DNA from: Flavobacteriaceae bacterium
GTDB lineage: Bacteria > Bacteroidota > Bacteroidia > Flavobacteriales > Flavobacteriaceae
Reading direction: 5' to 3'
Assembly: GCA_027066745.1 (NCBI GenBank)
Contig: JAMONB010000268.1
Span: forward strand, 1 to 34,399
DNA length: 34,399 nucleotides
The stretch's first letter is position 1; each line of letters starts with the position of its first letter. The translations under genes were made by a program, and so were the position numbers. Below are positions 18,691 to 28,800 of the stretch, piece by piece. The notes beneath the pieces are model-generated. The model saw only the letters and a program-made list of their open reading frames with translations, did not search any database and was not told where the DNA came from.

Positions 18691-19356
18691 TTAGTCAAAA
18701 TATAATTTAAACAATTCATAATGGCTTTGACTTTCGATTTTTGAACTAATCAAATAATAATTTTCACCCTTTTCAATCACTCCATATATAAACTTATCTC
18801 CCGTGATACTATAAGCTGTTCTTATTTCATTATTACTCTCTACAAACACTAATTCAAACTCAAAATCACTAACCCATTTATATTTTAGCATAGAATATGT
18901 TGAATCAGTGAAAACATCTTTCCAGTAATTATTGGCCATCTCAACATGAGTTTCATTTCCATTGTTTTCTAAATATTTAAATCTATTCTTATTCTTAAAT
19001 CTTTCAATTTCTAAATTCGTTAATTTAGTTTTTGGCTTTTTCTTTGTCCTATAAATACTTTCCTTGGGTGGATACAATCTTTCAAGCAATTGACAGAAGT
19101 CCAAACAATTTCTTTGTAACCTATAAAAAAGTTGTTGCCCAATTTTGTCTACTTTTTCCGTATCAAATTTTTCCAGATAAACATCAAATTTGTTTTGGTA
19201 AAAATTATTGATTCTTGTATGGTCATTTTGAATATGTTTTATTGTATTTAAATATTTACAAAACTCTTTAGAAATAGAATCAATTTCTTTTAATGTTTGA
19301 CTTTGTAAATTTATCGTAAAAAGAAATGCTATTATATATAATATTATTTTTTTCAT
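18691..19356 (-). CDS. Secreted hypothetical protein, distal gene of the giant RHS operon
   Basis: Signal peptide MKKIILYIIAFLFTINLQSQT; 6 bp downstream of the 186-aa ORF. Confidence 0.6.
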   Translation of the reverse strand: MKKIILYIIAFLFTINLQSQTLKEIDSISKEFCKYLNTIKHIQNDHTRINNFYQNKFDVYLEKFDTEKVDKIGQQLFYRLQRNCLDFCQLLERLYPPKESIYRTKKKPKTKLTNLEIERFKNKNRFKYLENNGNETHVEMANNYWKDVFTDSTYSMLKYKWVSDFEFELVFVESNNEIRTAYSITGDKFIYGVIEKGENYYLISSKIESQSHYELFKLYFD

Positions 19357-19362
19357 TTAACT

Positions 19363-19860
19363 CTAATTTATTGACCTCTTTTTTTCTTGGTTATTTATGA
19401 TTTCAAAAGCATTAAAATCAAAAACATCCTTATTACATTTTCCATTTAAAATCAAAATAATATCTTCAATATCCCATTCATCACTAACAAATTTCACCCT
19501 CTTATTACCAATATAAAACTTAATAAATGATTGATTACTAGCATATCCCCAAACAACCTTAACCTTTGATACATTTTCATATAAAAAAATAATCTCATTT
19601 TTATTTTTAAAACTGTATGGGTAGCTTATATGCATTGAATTTTTACCAAAAGAAATATTTTTATAAAATCTATATCCTATAAGAAAATGATAAATAGTTA
19701 GAGTTAAGGATACTGATATTATTGAAAAGAATAAATTACTAAATAAATAAATATTTAACATTATAATAGAAAAAACGAGAATAAATACATAAAAAACAAA
19801 TGTATGTTGCCTCCCTGATTCATTAAATTTATTCTTTATTATCTTCTTCTTCGCTTTCAT
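19363..19860 (-). CDS. Small membrane protein with PH-like C-terminal domain; candidate immunity protein (start at 19860 preferred over 19923)
   Basis: MKAKKKIIKNKFNESGRQH..., two TM segments, then beta-rich soluble domain; overlaps 3' end of the giant RHS gene by 32 bp. Confidence 0.5.
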   Translation of the reverse strand: MKAKKKIIKNKFNESGRQHTFVFYVFILVFSIIMLNIYLFSNLFFSIISVSLTLTIYHFLIGYRFYKNISFGKNSMHISYPYSFKNKNEIIFLYENVSKVKVVWGYASNQSFIKFYIGNKRVKFVSDEWDIEDIILILNGKCNKDVFDFNAFEIINNQEKKRSIN

Positions 19861-22800
19861 TATTTGCATTTTTAATTCCTTCTTTACTATCATAAATAGT
19901 AAAATAGGCTCTAATAGCTTCATATAAGTTTGAAACAGTATTTTCCCCTTTTAATATATCATTTAAGTTTAATGCCTTGCCTCCAACATTTAATAAAAGG
20001 CCTCCTACTTTAACCGTTAATTTGGCATCTTTATTTTCAATCCTATCAGAAAGTACATTTCCGTTTTCGTCCACAAATGAATCTACTGATGAAGCAAGAG
20101 ATAAAACCCCAAATGCAGTTACACCTTCACTCAAGGCAGCAGCTGGAACAATTAAGGATGCCGCTAAGGCTGTATTCCTTACAGAACTTCTAAATCCTTT
20201 TGCAGCCCTATCATCAGAATTCGCATACCAATCAACGACTTGTCCAAATGATACTTCACGATTTTTAACCGAATTAATATCAATACCATTATTTCTCAAA
20301 TCAATTGAACCCGTTGAAGTTCTTATAACTTTTCCATTTTGGTCATAAACAGAATATGAATCAATCTTCTTTGTGCCAGACCAATCTCCAATATTTCTAT
20401 ATTGCTTTTGACCAGTTTGTACGGCTACATAACCTACATCTGTTTTTCGCACATCGTAACTTGTAACAGATACATGCTCCAATCCTTCAAGCTCAACTCC
20501 ATCAATAACTCTATTCTCAGAAAAATTATAAGGAGATTGATATACATAATCTTCAGCTAATGGGTCAATACTCATAAATCTACCAATTGCTGGGTCATGA
20601 TTCCTCCACTTAAACGAAATCCAATCCAGACCCAATTCTTCCTGAGCTTCCTGGCCTTGGAATTCAAACTTATGGTCTCTTCCGTTTTGTACGTTATTAT
20701 ATCCTTTATGTTTTAAGCCAAAGGGATAATAGTTGTTTTCTTCTACAATTGTTAAGCTAACAGGATTTGTGTTATTTTGGTTTTCATCAGTATAACTTAA
20801 TCTAATATTCCCTAAATGGTCTTTGTATTGGTAAATATACTCAAAACCACCATTTCCATCAGGTTCAACATATCCTTCGGGTTGGTTAAAGAACTTTAAT
20901 TCTTCAATTCCTGCTGCCTCTTCATAGATGTAATTACCAGCGTATTTAGTTTTAGTTATATTAGATAAATCAGTAACCACTTTTTCAATTTTAATACCAG
21001 TTGCATCGTAAATATAATTAATATATTTATCTTCTGCAAAGGTAACTTGTGTTGGTAAATTTAAATGGTTGTATGCTATGTTGGTAATTCCTTTATTGTT
21101 ATCCATTAATAAGTTACCATTTTCATCATAAGTATAATCGTTATCGGCTGTTGTATTAAAATCAATATCCGAAACATTACCATCTTTAAACCCTGTGGTA
21201 ACAGCTGCATCAGTAACTGAATGTAATTGGTTACCATTGTAATAATAACTTAAGTTATCCATTACACCAAAATCAGTCACTTCTATATTGGTATGACCAT
21301 TTCTGTTTAAATGTTGAATATTTCCATTCTTGTCGTAGTCAACTAAGGTTAAACTGTATCTGTTATCAGTGGAGTTGTCGATTGCGTTTGTAATACGGTT
21401 TAGTGCATCATATTGATAAGTATACCAACGTTGTACATTGTCATTTTGGGTTTCCCATTCAGTTTCAGCAATATTTCCATTAAACAATGGAGTTCCTCCG
21501 TGATCTACAACATTGTAGTTAATTTTAAAGTTAAATAAATCGTTGTCAGTTGTATTAACATCATTATTAATTGTTTTTAACCAACCTCTAATGTTATAGG
21601 CGTAATCTACAGTTTGTAATGGTGTGGTTTCTGTATTTCCAACACCTTTACTTGTAAGTTGTCCTAATTCATCATAAATATTAATTACAATTGTTTCAGG
21701 GGTACTACCATTAATTGTTTGATTTTGAGATTTTAACCTTCCTGTATTATCATATACAAAAGTATCTTCAGTAACTATTTCTGTTTGCCCTGTTTTGGAA
21801 TGTGTAGTTTTAACTCTTTTGGTTTTTCCTACAAAATCTAACTCACTTTCTATAATATCAGTTGTTCCAAGATATTCATTTTGAGAACTCACATAAATAG
21901 GTCTTGCTTTATCATCATAGTAAGTTGTGGTTGTAATCCAGTTATTATTTTGACCTAAAACTTTTACTTTACTACCAGTAGCTAAACCTTTGGTTCTGGT
22001 TGTAATAGTATCATTAAAAACAGTTGTTAATGGAATTGTTGTAGTATCAAAATTATAGTTATCGTAATAGTTAACTGTTAATACTTGAGTATTTACAGTT
22101 GGATAAGCTACATTTGAATAATAATTATTTGTGCTAGAAGCTTGCTTGGATTCAAATAAACTTCCTAAATGATTATCAGCCAATGTTTGCATTGCTCCTT
22201 GTGTAATTTCTGAAACCGATGAGTATGTGTAAATACCTGTATATGCCACTCTTCCAAAAACATCATATTTTGTAAATAGCCACTCATCATTCGTTCTTTG
22301 ATTTGCATCTTGAGTTAGGATTGGTCTATCTAATTTATCATAAACAATATATTCTCTTTCTTTCCCAGGTATTTGTTTCTCAACCAATCTATTTCTATAA
22401 TCGTATTGGTATTGATACCCTAAATCATTTAACTGATTGTTTATAGTTACAATATCATTTGCTGAAGCATCCATTTTAGGAGGTAGTACATAGGTTAAGT
22501 TTCCAAAATCATCATATACATAGTATGTATCATGAGTAGCTTCAGTTTGGGTTACAATCCCATTTTCAATAATATCGGCATAGGTTCTTTTTAAAACAAC
22601 TCTTCCTTGTTTGTCTTTAAACTCTTCAGTAGTATGATTTTTAGTAATTCCAGCATGGTTCTCATCTCTAGTTATGGTTTTATACAATTCATTTACTCCA
22701 TAATGTCCACTTGTACTTAAAGTTGGGTTATAAGAGCTGTCTAAAGTAACTTCAAATAGTCTTACTTCAGTTGTATCAGTATTAGTTTTATAATCAAACT

Positions 22801-25800
22801 CAATTTCATTATCACTGCCTAATTTCCAAGAATCACCAGGAGCAGCTTGTTTTAAAACTCTATTTAAAGGTGATGCTTCAAAGTCTTTTTGAGAATAAGC
22901 AGCTATATCTTGTGTAAGAGTTCCTATGTTAAAATCATTGGAATAATTTACTTGATAATAGTTCTGAGTAGCTGATGAGATGTCACCTCTATAGGAACCA
23001 TTTATTCCGTTCGTCTCTGGGTATGGCAACCAGCCCTTATCTTGCCTTCCAAATGCATCGTAACCTATATGGGTTATTATATCTTTTTGGGTTGCACTTT
23101 GTTTAATACCGATACTTTGCATAGGACGTCCTAAACCATCAAAATAAGTAATGTTTTCAATAACATCTTTATTTGAAGTTACAGTACCAGTAGTTGTTTC
23201 TATTTGAAAAGTACGTGTATACACATAGTTTTCATCGCTTAGAGTTGGATTTGTATAAGTATCACATCCACTTACCATTCCAAATTCATTAGGACAATTA
23301 TCCGTGTTATTAGTTACATAACCAACAGGTTTAACACTATAATATACACTATCAGCAGAATCTCCAAAACCATCTCCATCAATATCTCTATAAAAATATT
23401 GAGGAGCTATATTTGTAATATTGATATTAGTATCGTCTAAATCATCCGCATTATTTACATAATTTACTGGTTCACTACAATCAATTAGGCTTATAGCAGG
23501 ATTTCCAAAACCGTCATTGTCAGAATCTGCATACCATGTTGATTCGGTATTAATTGTATAATTGATAGTTAACACATCACTCCAACAATTTGTAATAGCA
23601 TTATTTTTAGCTCTTAAATAGATAGTACCATCTAAATTAAATTCTTTACTTAATGAAGTATCTGTTTCTTCAATGCCATCAATTGTTGTTTGCCAATACC
23701 AAGTGACTCCAATAGGAGGATTATTTTTAGTAATTGTAGTCTGGTTGCAATTGTAATCTAAAGAAATATCTAATAATGTTGGCATCTCAGGAGTTTGTTC
23801 TACGCTATAATTAATTTCCAAAGCATCACTCCAACATCCGTTGGTGCTTTTAGCTCTTAAATAGGCCGTACCATCAGAATTAAACTCTTTGGTTAATAAA
23901 GTATCTGTTTCTTCAATGCCATCTATAGCTGTTTGCCAGTACCAAGTAACTCCTGTAGGAGAACTGTTTCTTGTAATAGTTGTACTGCCACATTGATATA
24001 CGATTGGATTAATAGAAGGGACTTCAGGAACTTCATTAATTGTATACAGGATTTCTAAAGCCTCAGAAGACCAAATCCCCGAGATATTATCTTGGGCTTT
24101 TAAGTAATATGAAGTTCCCTCTGTTAAAGTAATTGAAGAGCTAGAATTTGTGGTATTTTCACCTGTGCTAGTTTGTTGCCAATACCAAGAAACACCTGTT
24201 GGAACTGTAGCCTCATCAAAATTTAATACCGTACTACCACAATTTTCTACTTTTGTTGTTGAAGTAAGTAATGGAGTAGGTACTGGATTTGCATCTACAG
24301 TATATTCAATAGTAAGTGCATCACCCCAACAATCTGTTACGTTATTATTTTTAGCTCTTAAATAAATAGCAGTGCCTTCAGTGACTTCTTTAGAATTACT
24401 AGAGTCTACAATATCAGTTCCTAAAGCACTTGTTTGCCAATACCAAGTAACATCTGCTGGAATATTCCCTGTAATATTTATCTGGGTATTTCCTGAGTTA
24501 TTTACAATTGAAATAGCCTCTAGGGTAGGAGGTGTTGGAGTTTGTGTTACTGTATAGTCTACTGGTAAGGTACTACTCCACCTATAAGGAGCTACATTTT
24601 CACGAGTTCGTAAATAATAGGTAGTTCCGCTAGTTAATGTAATGGTGCTCAATAATGAATTTGCATCAATATCTTCACCTCCAATAGTGCTTTGCCAATG
24701 CCAAGTAAGACCCGTAGGCGCGGAACCATTTTTGGTAAGTGTAGTGCTTCCACAGTTCTCAGTGATGATAGGTGTTGTAGGTATTTCAATAACGGTATCA
24801 GATATTACGTAATTAATCATTCTTGCTGCTCCCCAACAACCTGTGTTTGTATTTTTAGCTCTTAGATAATAGACTGTACCACTACTAAGTGTAATGTCGT
24901 TATTTGAAGCTATGGGACTGATATCTTCGCCGCTAACACTACTTTGCCAATACCAAGTAACATCTGTTGGAGCAGTACCATCTTTAGTAAGCGTGGTACT
25001 ACCAACATTATAGGTAATAATTGGTAAATCTGGTATTGAAGGACCATTATTAATGGTATAATTAATTGATAAAGCAGTACTCCAATTCATCGTAGCATAG
25101 TTTAATGCTCTTAAATAATATGTATTACCACTAGTTAATGTTTTTGATGCTACAGAACCTCCTGTTAGGTTGGTTCCATTACTAGAAGTTTGCCAATACC
25201 ATAATATTCCTGAAGGAGGACTTGCTTTAGTTAATACAGTATTTCCACAATTATTAGTAATGGTAATATCGGTTAGTGTAGGAGGGGCAGGAACTTCATT
25301 AGTTAATGTATTTATACTTTTAAAAGTACTCCAACAATCTAAGGCTGCGTCGTAGGCTCTTATGTAGTAAGGAGCTCCTTCAGGTACTGATACTGTTAAG
25401 TTTGAATTATTAGTAAACGTTCCTAGATAGGATGATTGCCAATACCATGTAATTCCAGCAGGTGGATTTCCTCTGGTAATAGTTGCCATTCCATTACTAT
25501 GGGTAACGGATATTATGGATGGAATTACTGGTTTTTCAATTATTGTATAACTTATTTCTAAAGCAGTACTCCATTTTTTTGAAATAGTGTTATATGCTCT
25601 CAAATAATAATAGTCCCCGTAGGTTCGAGTAACAAATACACTTGAATTAGAAGTGCTTGTTCCTGTAGCATAACTTTGCCAATACCAAACCTCACTTGAA
25701 ATAAGAGGATTATTTTTGGTTAATATGCTACTACCACAACCATTTTCCACTGAAAGTATTGTAGGAGGTATTGGGTCTGTTTCTACAGAGTAATTTATTA

Positions 25801-28800
25801 CACGTGCATCACTCCAACAATCAGAACTACTATCATAAGCTCTCAAATAGTAGTTTGTTCCACTTGTAAGTGTAATTGATGTATCTTGATTTGTAGTTTC
25901 AACCCCATCAATGTTACTTTGCCAATACCAAATTACATTATTTTCTGGGTTGCCATTAAAACTTAAGGTAGTACCTCCATTATTATAAGTAACGTTGGGT
26001 AAATTAGGTGTTGTAGGAATTGGTTTTACAACATAGTTCACTGTTACAGCATCACTCCAAGTATTTGAGATTGTATTTAATGCACGTAAATAATAAATAG
26101 TTCCACTAGTTAAAGAAATAGAAACTTCAGAATTTGAAGTATCTGTTCCTTGACTTGAGTTTTGCCAATACCAAACAACTTCATTGTTTACAGGATTCCC
26201 TTTTGTTAAAATGGTTTCTCCACAATTATTTACTATCGCCGGCATGTCAGGTACATTGGGTATTACCGTATAGTTAATAACTTTTGCATCACTCCAACAG
26301 TTAGAATCATTATCTTTTGCTCTTAAATAATAAGTATCTCCACTAGATAAAGTAACAGTAGAGTTAGAATTACTAGTATCTATGCCGTTAATTTCACTTT
26401 GCCAATACCATGTATCACTGCTTGGAGCTGTACCGTTCATTGTGAGTAGAGTATTTCCTATAGTATTGGTTACGCTTGGTAGATCAGGTATGTTTGGTAT
26501 TTTGTCAATCGTGTAATCAATAGTTATAGCATCACTCCAGTCATAAGATGTATTGTTACGTGCTCTAAGGTAATATGTTGTCCCTTCCGTTCTAATAACT
26601 GAAACTTCAGAATTTGAAGAAGATATACTTGTTCCTATTTCACTAGATTGCCAATACCAAGAAACACCATCAGGAATATTCTCAGTTTTGGTAAGTACTG
26701 TATTTCCGCAGTTTTGAACTATTGTTGGCGTTTCAGGTTTTAAAATATAATCAACTCTTCTTGAAACTCCCCAACAACCAGTAACCTCATCTAAGCCTCT
26801 TAGATAATATACCGAACCACTAACTAGGGTTACTGATGCGTTAGAGTCAGATATACTTATTCCATCAATTGTATTTTGCCAGAACCAAGTAATTCCATTA
26901 GGAGGGTTTTCTCTTGTAATAGATACGCTAGCTGGGTTATAAATTACTATAGGTAATGAAGGTATGTCTGGCTTTAAATTAATTGTATAATTAACTATTA
27001 AAGAACTACTCCATTCATACGTACTGTTATTACGTGCCCTTAAGTAATAAGTATTTCCATAAGTACGAGTAATTGATTGAGTTGTTTTTGTAGTGCTTGT
27101 TCCAGTTTCACTACTTTGCCAATACCAAGTGACACCTTCTGGGGGTATTTCTCTTGTCAGGGTAGCTGTATTTGAACTACTACCACAGTTATAGGTAACT
27201 GTAGGTAAAGTAGGAATACTTGGTTTTATTGTATAACTAACACTTCTTGCATTTCCCCAGCAACCTGTTTCATTATCCTGTCCTCGTAAATAATGAGTTG
27301 TACCACTTGTGAGGGTAATCGTTTCACTAGAATTATCAACACTAGTTCCTCCACTAGTGCTTTGCCAATAATAGGTCACACCACTTGGTGGAGTACTTCT
27401 AGTCAATGACGTACTTCCATCATTTTTGGTAACACTAACTGAAGAAGATGATGGAGTACTAGGTTTGTTATTTATTTGATAATTAACAGCAGTTGCACCA
27501 CTCCAGTCCCCAGTAATATTATTTCGAGCTCGTAAATAATAGATACTCCCACTTGAGCGAGTATACGTCTCTGCTGATTTTGATAATGTAGTGCTTATCC
27601 CTGCTACACTGCTTTGCCAATACCAAGTTACTCCTGTTGGAGGTGTTCCTCTTGTAAGGGTAGCCGTATTAGTGTTGCTACCACAATTATATGTTACTGT
27701 AGGTACATCAGGATTGATGGCATACCCTATTTCTCTGGCATCGCTCCAACAACCTGTAATATTATCTCGTGCTCTTAAATAATGAACGGTACTAGTGGTT
27801 AATATCTTCGTGGGATTAGCATCATCCTCGCTCTCGCCATCACTGGTTGATTGCCAATACCATGTAATCCCGTTAGGAGGGTTACCTCTTGTTATAGTTA
27901 CACTGGTTGAGTTATTAACTACCATAGGTGAAGTAGGTTTAGTTGGTTTTGAATTAATAACATAATTAACTATTAACGAACTACTCCATTCGTATGTACT
28001 GTTATTACGAGCTCTTAAATAATAAGTATTACCATAAGCACGAGTAATTGATTGAGTTGTTTTTGTAGTACTTGTCCCCGTCACACTACTTTGCCAGTAC
28101 CAAGTGATACCAGATGGAGGAACTTCTCTTGTTAGAGTCGCAGTATTTGAACTGCTACCACAAGTATAGGTTACAGTTGGCATTGAAGGTACATTAGGTC
28201 TTATGGTATAACTAACACTTCTTGCAGTTCCCCAACAACCTGTCACATCATCTCTACCTCTCAGGTAATAAACTGTTCCACTAGTGAGTATAATTGACTC
28301 ATTGGAATCTATCGTGCTTTCTCCAGTACTTGTACTTTGCCAATAGTAAGTAACTCCACTCGGAGGATTACTTCTTGTTAAAATAGTATTACCATCGTTT
28401 TTTGTAGTCGAAATTGAATAAGAAGAAGGTGTGCTAGGTTTTGAATTTATGGTATAGTTAATATTTAAGGCATTACTCCAAACGCCCGTAGCATTTTCTC
28501 TAGATTTTAGGTAATAAACACTTCCACTTGAAAGAGTCACAGATTCGTTAGAATTTGAAGTATATGTCCTAGTAGCACTACTTTGCCAATACCAAGTGAA
28601 TCCACTTGGGGGCGTTCCTCTTGTCAAGGTGACTGTATTGGAATTACTCCCACAATTATAAGTGATTGTAGGTATTGAAGGCACATTAGGTCTTATAGTA
28701 TAATTAATACTTCTTGCATTTCCCCAACAACCAGTTTCATTGTCTTGTCCCCGTAAATAGTAAGTTGTCCCACTAGTTAATGTTATAGATTCACTTAAAT

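Noticed and set aside
19977-20348. Plus-strand 123-aa ORF over the giant protein's C-terminus
   Set aside because: Antisense to the toxin domain; no start context or domain.
24150-27782. Several plus-strand 61-71 aa ORFs with a recurring CQYQxTPxG motif
   Set aside because: The recurring motif is just the complement of the WYWQ repeat; not independent genes.
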